DNA of 64,000 bases from Amborella trichopoda (taxonomy: Eukaryota > Streptophyta > Magnoliopsida > Amborellales > Amborellaceae): the NCBI RefSeq assembly GCF_000471905.2, contig NW_006499644.1, forward strand, positions 303,342-367,341, in the 5' to 3' direction. The translations under genes were made by a program, and so were the position numbers. The stretch's first letter is position 1; the number at the start of each line of letters is the position of its first letter. The notes beneath the pieces were generated by a model that saw only the letters and a list, made by a program, of their open reading frames with translations, was not told where the DNA came from and ran no database searches. This document shows positions 1 to 11,067 of the stretch, one piece after another.

Positions 1-37
<37 letters not shown>
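1..37. repeat. (AT)n microsatellite
   Basis: The window opens inside an uninterrupted AT dinucleotide run, so its true left end lies outside the window. Confidence 0.95.
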
Positions 38-39
<2 letters not shown>

Positions 40-805
40 AAAAAGTTCTATCATTAGCCTAAAGGAATAATATTATACACGTTCGCCACCAGCCATATTT
101 TGGTGTTAGGAGCATTTTATGTTAGGCTCATTTTTCCACATGCACCCTCTTGACCCTAACAACTTTTTCCATGAAAAATATTAAAAAAAGGGTGCACCAA
201 TAAATTTTTTTTTGAAGAGGGCCTACACAGGGCATTGTCAAGCATAATTTTTGGTGCATGTTAGATCTACAGTTGGATGTGCTCAAATTTTTTTTTATTT
301 TTAAATTGTTCATCTAGTATTTTGGGACCACCCCGATAAAAAGGCCCTAAAAAAATTGTTCCTAACAGCAAAAGTGGGGGACAGGGTGGGGGAGGGGGGG
401 AGTTGGGGGACTTCTACAGTGTTGGCCTATGCTTATACGATAATGCAAGTATTTTCCACACATACACACACACATAAAATCCTATAGGTTACATTTAGGA
501 AAAGGTGTGAAATGTCAAAGTTACTATGGTTATCCCTTCTTTCATTCTGTGGCTATAAAATGAGTTGAGCGTTTTTGTCATTAGAAGGGGTATTTTGTAT
601 ATTTTCACTAAAAGACGAGAGTAATTATGGAATGAAACTCTTGGTACTTTATTATAAATGCCCTTATCTTTTAGTCAAATTTCACAAATAGCCTTCTTGA
701 GATGGCAAAAGTACTGTTGTTTTAATAAAAACGTCAACAATGTCTTTTCTAATGATAAAAATGCCCTTATTCATTTTATGACCGTAGATGAAAGATACAG
801 GTAAC
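38..805. other. non-coding stretch, nothing recognised
   Basis: AT-rich DNA with no supported gene. It holds a G-rich tract around 375-405 and a short CA run near 463-474. I see no coding pattern or element ends. Confidence 0.5.
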
Positions 806-1138
806 TGTTGATTTGGAGTCCGCCCATTGTGGGTGTTGGGGTGTCATGGAATTTTTAATAATTCTTGGTGGTAATAGATAGAAGGAAGTCCATAGTATTG
901 CTGGACTTGTCTTGTCCATAGTAGAGAGAAAGGAAAAGGGGATTTTGTGGTATGGATTTCCAATTGAGGATAAAGTTGACTAGAGGGATATTATTCATTA
1001 TAGGAAAAGATAACTCCTCTTTTGGATAAGTTTCTCTCGTGGGATATTCTTATATGAAGGGGTCCAGAGAGAAAAAAGTAGAAGTACTCCTAATGAATTT
1101 TTTGCTTCTCAAAAGAGAACTTTCTCTCTACATCAAAA

Positions 1139-1175
<37 letters not shown>

Positions 1176-1477
1176 CTAAGTCTCTATCTAGAAACCCTAG
1201 AATAAAAAAAGCAATGTTGGTGATTCAAGAGCTCTTAGGCCTTCCGCCAAAAGCTTGGGATTTGCGCTATTATATTATAGTTTTAGTTCTCGTGACTAAA
1301 AGTAAACCTAAGGTTGCAGGCATCGAACTCTCGACCATGAAGGCCCGCGCGAAATGAAGAGAATGATCAACACCAACTGTAGGAGGAAAATCTCACTAAA
1401 GAAAAGTGTTCAAACTCTACCCGAGTTTTACGTTTTTCAATTTCCTTTGCATTAGGGTTCGCTTGATGCATCCAACA
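806..1477 (+). mobile_element. Copia-type LTR, 5' end or solo
   Basis: The 672-bp segment begins TGTTG and ends CAACA, a matching terminal inverted repeat. It contains a TATA-like box near 1050-1056, a TC microsatellite and an A-rich AATAAA stretch near 1199, in the order expected of U3-R-U5. Directly downstream lies a sequence resembling the tRNA-Met primer site used by Copia elements. No gag or pol follows, so this is a truncated element. No convincing target-site duplication was found. Confidence 0.55.
1144..1172. repeat. (TC)n microsatellite
   Basis: Uninterrupted CT/TC dinucleotide run inside the LTR, in the presumed transcribed leader. Confidence 0.95.
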
Positions 1478-1479
1478 TT

Positions 1480-1491
1480 TTTATCAGAGTC
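1480..1491 (+). other. decayed primer-binding site of the Copia-type LTR
   Basis: TTTATCAGAGTCC directly after the LTR resembles the TGGTATCAGAGC site complementary to initiator tRNA-Met. The first bases are mutated. Its position supports the LTR end call. Confidence 0.4.
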
Positions 1492-1495
1492 CCTT

Positions 1496-1924
1496 TAATG
1501 GAAATTCTCCTCTTGGATCAAGTAACTGTGCGGTTGGTATGCGAAATAAAAATCCCTATTTTTGGAGAGTGTTTGGGCGCATTGTTTCTTTTCTAGGAGA
1601 TTTTAGAAAAGGATTGACCTTTTCAAGCGTGATATGGACGTTGGAGGGGCGGGGATGCACACGAGTGCAAAGCATGCGCAAAACGGGCACAAAAGGGCTT
1701 TGTGCATGCTCAAGTGCATCCTGGATTGTATGCTCCCTCGCTTTGGTTCCCTGAGTGCATCCTCCAGATCACACACCTTTTTTCCTATGGTCTAGCAAGG
1801 CCACAATTCTTTGGTAGTCCTACAAACCACTCAACTGAGGTTGTTCCACAGGACCACATAAGCTTTGTGGTCTGGTTCCTCATGATAATTAAAAAAATAA
1901 AATTTTTTAAATAAGAGGAGTACA
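1496..1924. other. unrecognised sequence after the LTR
   Basis: Could be the start of the internal region of the Copia-type element. Two short open frames overlap here, but neither shows a gag motif. Confidence 0.3.
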
Positions 1925-2390
1925 AGTGTGACTGTCAAAAATTTGTTCCACACGTGTAAGCTCACAAGAGTGGCCACATGTGAGGTCACACGTGCGAAAC
2001 CACACCTATGATCCACATGTGAGTTAAAATGTTTGAAGCTGCACATGTGAGATTTTAATAAGCCACACGTGTGAGAGCACATATGCGGGTATCCATGTAA
2101 AGACAAATGTATGGGACACACGATTGAGGTCACATCATTGAGGCCGCACAAATTTTTGTGCTCCTACTAGCGCACAATGCTTCTGTAAAGCTGCGACTGT
2201 ATGGAAGTTTTGTGTTGCCGTGGCCGCACGGTGTTGTGTTCAGCTGCGGCTGCAGCATTGTTGTGTGCAGCCGCGACATCACTTTTTTTGTGTGTGGTTG
2301 CAGCCTCATGGTGCATGTATGATGATGTGGTCGCATGGTTACTGCACGCGCCCTCAGCCTTATAGTCACACTGTGTGACCTCATGTGTGT
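1925..2390. repeat. degenerate CACATGTG/CACACGTG repeat field
   Basis: Roughly 26-30-bp units carrying CACATGTG, CACACGTG or related palindromes recur irregularly, first AT-richer and then GC-richer (GCAGCCGCG-like). Some units contain a CACGTG G-box core. The units are too diverged for a clean consensus by eye. Open frames crossing it on both strands are a by-product of the repeat. Confidence 0.5.
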
Positions 2391-2399
2391 GTCTTTCAA

Positions 2400-3035
2400 C
2401 TTGAAACTTCCAGAGGGCATATCTATTCATCCTAAAGTCAATTTTAGGCATATTATATATGTTTTTGGAGTAACTCGCGAAGGAGAATGCAACTGTCCGC
2501 AAATTACGCTTTTATAACCTCTATTTGGCCTGAAAAGTTTTTAGTGTGCCTTTTTTGTACCCATTGTATGCCATTGATGGCGGTAATGCGTAGATAATCT
2601 GATTTTGTGTCACTTTGGATAGTGACTACAATTAGTTTGCACCAAATATTGGGACTTTGCATTTGGAATGCAAACATTTGATGACGAGGATCAGAAAGCC
2701 TTACTCCCAAGTTTGACTCAATGCTGATTACTAGCCTTGGTCCCTTTTAGCTGCACAAAAATTTTGGCTTCGGGTTACTTTAGAAGTACGACTATTTTGA
2801 TTCATGCATGATCAAGAGAGAGCTAGAGACAATGATACATACACTTGAATGAATGTACGAACAAACTAGATATCCATGTAATTTACCATGGTTTGCTTTA
2901 TATATTCACAAATATAAACTGCTAGGGAATCATAAGGATCTAACAACCCACATCCTTAGAGGGTAAATAACGGTGAGAATATTGATATGTATTTTCCACT
3001 ACCCACTTGATAAACAAATAATATTGGAGTGCCTA
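2400..3035. other. non-coding stretch, nothing recognised
   Basis: AT-rich sequence without gene or element signatures that I can support. Confidence 0.45.
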
Positions 3036-3039
3036 AATT

Positions 3040-3990
3040 GTCAAAATGGACTCCCCTTGGAAGTTTACATAGCCCAGGTGCCAGAACCCTAGCTGGTTGC
3101 CTGCACTTTGGTTAAGGGAGAGACTGGCAAACCTCCCTTGGCACCCCCACCAGTCAGCCTTAGACTTGACTTGCCCCTTGAGTTGGCTGAAGGCTATGCC
3201 TTATAGGCCTCAAGCACTAGCTGGGTGCATGCAGCAAAGTGACCAAAAAGGCCACCTTGGGTAATGACATCATCCCCACATCATCACCATGTGGGGCTGA
3301 CATGGGGGCTCCCATGGCCACACGTGGACACCCATTGACCATTTGGGTGTCACATGTGGGTCTTGGGGGTCTGTCCTTAAATCATCTTTTTGGAATCCAA
3401 AGCCACTTTTTGGGTATGACCCAACAAACTCATGACCCAGTGTATAATCAAGGGCTCATGATACAACTTATCAAAGTCAAACCAATGGGTGACCCTGAAT
3501 CCCCAATTACTAGTGGATTTCAGGTGCACGTCTTAGAGGACATGCGCACACACAAAGTGCGGGGGTTCCTATCTTGGCACATGTGCATACCTCTTCTCAG
3601 TGGATCCTTGGAAGAGTTGGTTTTCCATGCTCTGCGACTGTTTATGCACATGCTATGAGAAGGTTCTAAGAGTTAGGGATTTAGGCCAATACCCTTTGTT
3701 GGCGCTAACCTTCCCACACAGGGCTAATCATTGAGCTCATATCATCATACACATAAAATTAGGTTTAGAGAAGTAGTGGTCTCGCTCCCTATAAAATGGG
3801 ATTTCGGTCTACATGCTTGTAGCTCTCCAAGGAGAGGAGCTATACTATTAACTGAACTATTGCTCCTCGGATTTATAAATTTATTTCTTTGGAGTATGTT
3901 AAACTGTTATGCATATCACATCATGGTATGCTAGAATTATGATATTCAAAAAATAAAAATAGTAGGCCAATTTACCATATTGTAGATTGT
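3040..3990 (+). mobile_element. decayed LTR-like segment
   Basis: The block carries GGGCCCAC/CATGTGGG-rich sequence at about 3250-3370, followed some 500 bp later by CCTATAAAATGGG, a TATA box, at about 3789. The same order and spacing occur in the third-family LTR at 22511 (CATGTGGG-rich block near 23390, TATA near 23957). I infer a diverged relative. No ends or TSD could be placed. A 139-residue open frame at 3239-3658 shows no recognisable domain. Confidence 0.3.
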
Positions 3991-4039
3991 ATTATTGTAG
4001 TAAATTGGAGTATTATAACTATGACGTTGGTAATAACAG

Positions 4040-4560
4040 TGTTCTGGGACTTGGATCGGCCAAGGTACTCGGCCTTAGGCCAAGGCGAGTTACTCGGGCT
4101 AGTCCAAACCAAGTAAAAAAAAATAAAAATAAAGGCAAACAATCCAATATATATCTATGATTACCAACATATTTACATAAAACCCAAAATGGTGTACTTG
4201 TTATCTTTACCGCCCTTGCATGCCTCTTAGTTCGAGAGGTTCTGAGCTCGATCCCCACACTTGAGTTTTTTGAACTGTTTTTTTAGCTTGTAAAAAACAA
4301 AAGGGCTAAGTACAAAAAAAAATGATAGTGTTCATAAGGAGATTGGAGCCCACAACATGGCAAGCAGGAGCCACACATTCTACCCAACAAGCGATTTGAA
4401 CGTATTCAACATCAAAATTCACAAATTGTATATAGTACCGATACATACATGATGTACAACAGATTCAGGAAAAACTCGCCTCGCCCATAGGGCAAGGCCA
4501 AGTAAATCGGCCGTACTTGACCTTGCCTGAGCGACCTCACACTAGATAATAAGCTAAGGT
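4040..4560. mobile_element. possible hAT-like non-autonomous element
   Basis: Both ends are rich in related CTCGGCC/GGCCAAG words in opposite orientation (about 4045-4115 and 4470-4550) around an AT-rich middle. This resembles small non-autonomous DNA transposons. The outermost bases do not form a clean inverted repeat and no 8-bp duplication was identified. Confidence 0.25.
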
Positions 4561-5075
4561 GTAGGACAATGGATCGAGGGGGCATTGGCTTGATCTTAAT
4601 TTTATCATGTACGATTAATTGATCTCATTTTATGTATAGTGAAGCGTAGATCCTTCCAAGTCAAGACCTCGATCCTAGAGACTTGGGATCTTGCTTCAAG
4701 GTATCCTCAGATATAGCTCATTAATTTGTTGTATGTACAAATGTCGATCCTAACCCTAGGTAGCTTCCACCATATGGCGGTTTTGCTTTCCCCGAACCGG
4801 TCTCGCTCCAGAGCCATCTCCCACCTCCAACAACTATGGAATGCTCTATGGTTTTAACTTTTAAGAATGCATAATTTTCAGACCAAGGGTAATAATTCTC
4901 TGGTCAACTAAGGAAGGTCCCTATTCTATATCATCAGGCATTTGGAAAATTAGGGTTTACATTAATCTAGAAGGGCATAAAGTATTGCTATAGAATAAAA
5001 AAAGGATGTCCTTATGGGTTTCCTTGATATTATAATATATTGAATTGTGACTTCATGCTCAGGAGTCTTCAATCA
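4560..5075. other. non-coding stretch, nothing recognised
   Basis: No gene or element signature that I can support. Confidence 0.45.
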
Positions 5076-5400
5076 TCATCTGATCCTTATCCCAACTATT
5101 ATTTGGGAACAATTATACGAATCGTTTTTTGCCATTTTGCTCCATCAAAAGCTATACCCTCAGTCAGACCATGAGTCACCATATATTTTCTCACTGTTTC
5201 TATCTATGTCCTTTGGGGCCTTCCCCTTGCTCTTTTAGAACCTTCCTCTTTAACTAAGTCACCCTTCCTAACTGGTGTTGGTCTACGTCAATGCTGTACA
5301 TGATCTGACTACCTAAGTGTACTTTCCCTCATTTATCGCCTATTGGAGCTACACCTAAGTTCCCTCGGATGTATTCGTTTTGAATTCTATCCTTCCTTGT
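5076..5400 (-). mobile_element. RTE-type LINE, 3' end fragment
   Basis: On the minus strand this ends in a short (GAT)n tail (ATCATCATC on the plus strand) preceded by a sequence like CCAACTAAATGGG, the usual 3' terminus of plant RTE LINEs. The plus-strand words TTTATCGCCTATTGG, ACCTAAGT and CCATTTTGCT line up in order with the better preserved copy at 9253-9713. It is 5'-truncated and full of stops; only the end of the reverse-transcriptase frame remains. Confidence 0.6.
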
Positions 5401-6298
5401 CTATAAATATATGAGCAGGGTCTAAAATACAAGTGAAAAGTGAAATTCTTGATCGACCAAAGATTCAAGTCTTGCGAACTATATACATGACAAAGTTATT
5501 TAATAAAAATTAGGAAGTTTGTCTAGGTCTCAATGAATGTCATACATTGAGAGTAACTACAATTTTTCTATATTTTCAATCTCCAGAGTCAATCTATGTT
5601 GATAAAAGGATCACATTATCTAGACTTTCTCGGACATTTCAATGGAGAAAAGAATTGGTTCGAAAGCTGTTCATTTTAAAAGTGGCAATGATATAATGCT
5701 AGAGATGCTTAATAGTAATGCTTGAAATTTATTGTTATTAATGTAAATCCATGATACTTGTGTGTGAATTCTACAGTATTTTTGACTGTGAATGTCTCTT
5801 AATATTCTAAAGCTGGAGGCAACATTTGGGTTGGAGGTTGTTCCTAGTAGAGGCACTCTACCTTTGAAGTATGCATACTTTAAATTTGACTTGTTTTGAT
5901 AAACCCAAATCCAGCACATGTTGATATGAAGAAGTTTCAAGTGTCATTTTTGTAAGGAAAATGGTTCCTTGTGTTTCTAAAACTACTTCCTTTGATCTTT
6001 GGCCTTCCTGAAAGGACATCACTCTTGCATACTTTAGTTTGAAAGAGATTTTATTCGAAGTTGAGGCTATATTATGAGATACTCATGGATACAATGGGTG
6101 ATCTGATAATGGTTGTGCCACTGAATTCATCATCACCTGTGCAGTTGGGTTTGAAGCATCCAAGGATGGATCACTGTTGTATATCTAGCTTGTGTCCAAG
6201 TAGGTAACTGTTTGCAACTTAGGACCGGATTTTACTGGCCACTTTCCTGCTGGTATGTTGGCATGCACTTGTTACTCATGGCTTATAATTCATGGAGT
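5401..6298. other. non-coding stretch upstream of the fucosidase exons
   Basis: No earlier fucosidase exon was recognised here. The stretch is AT-rich without clear element ends. Confidence 0.4.
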
Positions 6299-7003
6299 GT
6301 GATGCAGATAAAACTTAGAAAAAATTCAGAATTGTAATTTTATTATTTTTTGAATTTATCATTTTAGGAATGGGTAGCGTGAGTTTTTAGGAAAGGTATA
6401 TCTTGGTGTGAGTTAGTTTTTTTAAACTTATCTTAGATTTAGCGAGAGATTTAAGGGGGATATAAATATGAGGAAGATATGTGATTTAGATATGGGAAGG
6501 ATATGGGAAGTACGTGTAGATGGGGGAGTTTCCTTGATTCAAGGAACTCTACGTGATGAGTAGGGAGACACGTGAGGAAGAGAGAGAAAATAGGGAGGTA
6601 GAGGAAAAACATGGAAGAGAGAGCGAATTTTTGTTGTTCTTTTATTTATTTAATTATTTATTTTCTTCAAAGTCTATTTAAAAAGAGATGTCCCTTCATT
6701 ATAAAGGATCAGAGAATGATCAAAGAATGAGAAGTGAGAAAAGTTGATCTTGTGAACAGATCTGAATTGAGAAAAGTTGATCTTGTGAAAAATTCTGAAT
6801 TGAGAAAAGTTGATCTTGTGAAAAGATATAAATTGAGTATAGCTGATCTTGTGAAATGATCGTTTTTGGGGTGGACTCCCTTGCAGACCCTGGGAGAGGG
6901 TATAATCTCTCACCTTTTGTTTTATTTTTTATAATTATTTTTTCTCCCTCCTTTAGAGTGTTTATATCTATTTTAATTTTTATGTGATATTGGCTTTTTC
7001 TTA
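6299..7003 (+). mobile_element. possible solo LTR
   Basis: Begins TGTGATGC and could end TTCTTACA. In between come a purine-rich stretch, CATTATAAAGG at about 6699 as a TATA candidate, and a T-rich 3' portion. These are LTR-like proportions, but no matching 5-bp duplication flanks it and no second copy exists in the window. Confidence 0.25.
6736..6867. repeat. 33-bp tandem repeat, about 4 copies
   Basis: Units start at 6736, 6769, 6802 and 6835, each built on GAGAAAAGTTGATCTTGTGAA plus a variable tail ending GAATT or AAATT. The first three are nearly identical and the fourth is diverged. On the minus strand they encode a repetitive peptide, which I regard as incidental. Confidence 0.85.
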
Positions 7004-8396
7004 CATAAAGTTTTGGTACGTTCTGTAAATATTCAATGTATAGACAGATTATGTGAACAGGTACTGCATGTTACCTTCCTTCCAATGTAAATAGCAAGCT
7101 TTCTTTATCAATTTTTCTATGCATTATTAACATAGTTTCTTCTTTTTTTTTACCATTTTAGGCTTTATTTTTAATCAATAGAAACATACAAAAAATATGT
7201 ATATCTGTATGTTTTTCCATTGTATTATATACTGTGATGATATTGTTGGGTTTAAAATGATGTAGTTGGATGTAGCTGTTTAGATTTTGTAAACAGATAT
7301 TGTATAATTACTGTATGTATTTTTTAATGTAATGTTGAAATTTTATCTCAATTTATATTAATTTTATGCCAATTAAATAAGTTTTTATGTGATTATATTT
7401 TAGTTTTTCACATTGTTAATAAAAACTTTGAAAGAGTAAATGGTTGGGTTATTTTTTTTATTTATATGCTTTATTAATTTGTAAAATGACTCATTATGAA
7501 AAAGAGCCTTGTGGGATGATTTTCAAGATGTATGACACACGCATGAATGATGAATGTTAGATGACTAACATCTAGGTAAATTCAAGACGTATGACAAACA
7601 TCTAAATGACCAACACTTGCTTCCATTGTAAATGTGCATGCTGCCTTGCAAAATTAAGAGACACATTTGTATAAATTCAGATATCCATGTCTAACTTGTC
7701 CGTTCTTAGGTATCTCTAACAAGGTGTTCCATGTTTGATACGACACACTCTCATGTGTCCTTGTAATGTACAGTGGCACACATTTAAAAACTTCATTAGT
7801 GGCGAAATAAATATGGATAAGCCCATCAAAAACATGTTCATCCTTCTAATCGCAGTTTTAACCTTCGGAACATACGCAAAGTTATTCAGGCTAAACTGTG
7901 ATATGCACTTGAAGGTTAGGGTGTTTGAAGTGCAAATATTTATGAGCATTCTTGGTGTTTTTTGTGCACTCATGAATAGATACATTTGTCGCCAAATTGC
8001 TGTACTCGTGCATGATGCCTGTATCTATACCCAGGCAACAAAAAAATGCGGCGATTGCCTATAAGCAGCTACTGACATAATGCTGGAAATATTCATGTTC
8101 TGAAGCAGCATGTCAAATGCTATATTTACCAACATCTTTGATTTTCTTATTGCACAAAGGTATCCAGGGTTAGTCTGTCAGAGTGGCAAGTAATGAATGG
8201 ACAAATGTAGATTAAGTTTTTTAGCAGATATCTTTATAAAAAATCTTCAGACAGACTTGCTATTAAGTTTATTCAAGACTTGCAAGTGATTTAATATCTG
8301 CAATTTTAGATGAAGAACGTATATTTTTATGTCTTGGTATAAGGGCAAGTTATTCTAGGTGGTGAAAACTTCTCGTGTCATGTTTCTTGTTGGCAG
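7004..8396. other. AT-rich non-coding stretch, presumed intron or 5' flank of the fucosidase gene
   Basis: Mostly A and T, with frequent stops in all frames. A 109-residue frame at 7735-8064 shows no domain. A polypyrimidine tract and CAG acceptor close the stretch at 8396. Confidence 0.5.
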
Positions 8397-11067
8397 GAGT
8401 TTCTAGAGAATAAAGCATATCCACTTTTGAAGGGATGTGCATCTTTTCTGTTGGACTGGTTACTAGATACTCCTAGCGGATATTTAGAAACGAACCCATC
8501 AACATCTCCTGAGCATGCTTTTATTGCTCCTGATGGTAGGACAGCAAGTGTGAGCTATTCAACAACAATGGATATGGCCATTATAAGAGAAGTTTTCAAG
8601 TCAATAATATCTGCAGCTAAGGTACTTCTTCCGTTTATTTTGTATTTCGCCTTGTTTCAAATATGGAGAGTATGTATATCAATTTGAGTTTGACCCATAT
8701 ACTTTGCATAGTTATTTGGGTGTAATGGACTTTGACAATCATGTTTGTAGGTTTTGGGAAAAGGTGAGGATGATCTCATTGAAAAAGTTAGGGTAACAGA
8801 ATCAAAGCTTCCCCCATATAAAATAGCCAGAGATGGTTCTGTAATGGAATGGGTTAGTATACTGTGGATTTATCTTTTTGTTCAGGACTTAGTATTACTT
8901 ACAAAGTTTTCTTGATACTTTACAGAAGGTTGAGAAGATACTGTTTTACTTATCTGACAAGTGCTTGTTAGTTTCATATGTAGGCACAAGACTTCGAGGA
9001 TCCAGATGTGCACCATCGGCACTTGTCGCACTTATTTGGTCTTTTTCCAGGCCATACAATATCCCTGGAGAGAAATCCAGATGTGTGTAAAGCTGCTGCT
9101 TACAGCCTCTATAAAAGAGGTCTGTGTAGAAAACATTCACAATGTTATTATTTTTACATTCCATTCATCACCATACGCAGTAGGTTTTGCTTACGTTATG
9201 TTTAAAAGTGTAACAGAATTCTGTCAAGTAAAAGACTTTCACGTGTTCAAATTGATGCTTAATCATCATCATCATCATAGCCCTTTCTCAATTAATTGGG
9301 GTCAGCTACACTAATCCTAATCCGCCATTTTGTTGTATTTAAGGCCATATCCTCAGTGAGGCCATAAGTCCCTGTATCTTTTCGGACTACTTCCAACCAT
9401 ATTCTTTTGGACCTACCTCTTGCCTTTTTGAATCCATCTACTTGAACTAGCTTGCACGTCTTAACAGGTGTTGTATTGGGTCGATGCCTTACATGGCCAG
9501 CCCACCTAAGTCTACTCTTTCTCATCTTATCGCCTATTGGTGACACACCTAAACTTTTTCAAATGGATTCATTAGGTTTAAGAAGGGTGATGAACTTAAA
9601 CTTTCCCTTAACCCATCCCATGCCGGGGTAAAAGAGCTGGGTTGTGTTAGGTAGGCAGCCAATGTAAAATTTTACCAAAACTTATCATGAATCCTAAAAC
9701 TGATGCTTAATCAGGGAAACATAATCGATTAGTGGAAAGATAATGTGAAATTCTTTATCTTGCATAATGCCCTGAAACAAATGCAATTCATGCTTATTTA
9801 GGGAAAAAGAATCTCTTAGAAAGAAAACAATCATACTAGTCAAGGATGTGTTTTATCCAAAAAATGCTATGATTGAAGTATTTGGAGAACACAGTCATTT
9901 TGTAAGACAGCAGCTATATCATCTTTGGTGCAACTGAGAGAGAAATAATCAACAATCTCGAGATGTTCTGTCACTTTTTTCTCTACAAAGCCACTGAGGG
10001 AAGATTTGCCGATAGGTCATCCAATTCATTTAACTTAACAGGGCTGCAATTCAAATAGAGAATTACATATGATAAGTGGATTGCATTTTCCATATTTTCG
10101 TGATGCAATGATATGTTTGTGAAACAGATAATGACCCAACATTTCAAATGTATGCTTCCTAATGTATTATCAATAATTTTACATTATTTTATCAGTCTTA
10201 GTTCCCAAAAAGCCAAATCTAGCATTTTCTTTCTATTAAGTAGACTTTGCTTTCCTAATCTTGGATGATTACTGATTAACTCCATGTAATGTTTTTTTCA
10301 CAACCTCTTAGTTCAGATTTCCTGTTCACTCTTCTACCTTCATTAGCCAGGAATTAATAGCAGAGTTAGTGGGCTACTTTGTTTGGCAGGGGAAGAAGGA
10401 CCAGGGTGGTCGACTACATGGAAGATGGCTCTGCGAGCACGTCTTCACGACAGTGAACATGCATATCGACTGGTAAAGGTCTTGATAAACTTGGTTGACC
10501 CTGACCATGAAGGGGACTTTGAAGGCGGCCTTTATAGTAACTTGTTTACTGCACACCCTCCCTTCCAGATTGATGCTAATTTTGGGTAAACCGAATTCTA
10601 TTGTTCTTTCCACATAATGAGCTCATGCAATGCTAGTTTTGAATCGAAAGTATCAGTTTGAAATATGCAAACTGATCGTACATCGAATAAATCTAGATGA
10701 GTGAATTCCTAAGTCCAGGTCACTGACTTTCTCTATGAAACTATAAAATGGCAGATTTAGTGCTGCAATTGCAGAAATGTTAGTCCAAAGCACAGAAAAA
10801 GGAGACCTAATTCTGTTGCCCGCTCTTCCTCGAGACAAATGGCCTCATGGTTGCTTTAGTGGGCTCAAGGCTCGAGGTGGTGTCACTGTTGGAATCTGTT
10901 GGAGAGAGGGGGAGCTTCATGAAGCCGGGATTTGGGCATCTGATTGTAAACAAAATGCTCTTACAAGATTGCATTACAACGGAAGAATTGTTCCCATGAG
11001 CTTGGACTCAGGCTACATGTACACATTCAACTGTGACCTTAAATGCGTGAAGATACTTGCTCTGTGA
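8397..11067 (+). CDS. alpha-L-fucosidase, GH95 family (FUC95A/AXY8-like), C-terminal exons
   Basis: GH95 enzymes of plants hydrolyse terminal alpha-1,2-linked L-fucose from galactose in xyloglucan and related wall glycans in the apoplast. Five exons join in phase with GT-AG introns: 8397-8621, 8751-8852, 8984-9119, 10390-10585 and 10755-11067 (TGA). They give about 322 residues, roughly the last 40% of an enzyme of about 840. Visible family motifs are ETNPSTSPEH in exon 1, HHRHLSHLFGLFPGH in exon 3, and GEEGPGWSTTWK and PPFQIDANFG in exon 4. By position the SPE glutamate and the DANFG aspartate probably correspond to the catalytic acid and the helper aspartate known from bacterial GH95. The paired asparagines that assist catalysis would lie upstream and are not in the window. 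I find no start codon, signal peptide or earlier exon in the preceding 8.4 kb, so the gene is either split by a very long intron or truncated. One oddity is MALRARL in exon 4, where relatives as I recall have tryptophan in place of the first arginine. No stops or frameshifts occur in these exons. Confidence 0.85.
9253..9713 (-). mobile_element. RTE-type LINE 3' end inserted in a fucosidase intron
   Basis: Perfect 13-bp duplications TGATGCTTAATCA at 9253-9265 and 9701-9713 bracket the insert. Its minus strand ends with a (GAT)n tail beside the left duplication. A minus-strand frame at 9546-9292 reads GDKMRKSRLRWAGHVRHRP and continues through a GRSKRIW-type motif, the typical C-terminus of plant RTE reverse transcriptases. 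The 5' part is missing, as expected of truncated target-primed insertions. About 130 bp near the right end (9570-9700) do not continue the RT frame and may be an inverted 5' piece (twin priming) or older flank. It lies in the intron between the third and fourth exons seen here and does not touch the splice sites. Confidence 0.8.

Noticed and set aside
3239..3658. 139-residue open frame
   Set aside because: No recognisable domain and situated in LTR-like repeat sequence.
4200..4260. GTTCGAGAGGTTCTGAGCTCGATCC as a Pol III B box
   Set aside because: Interrupted, with no A box in front; not a tRNA gene or a clear SINE.
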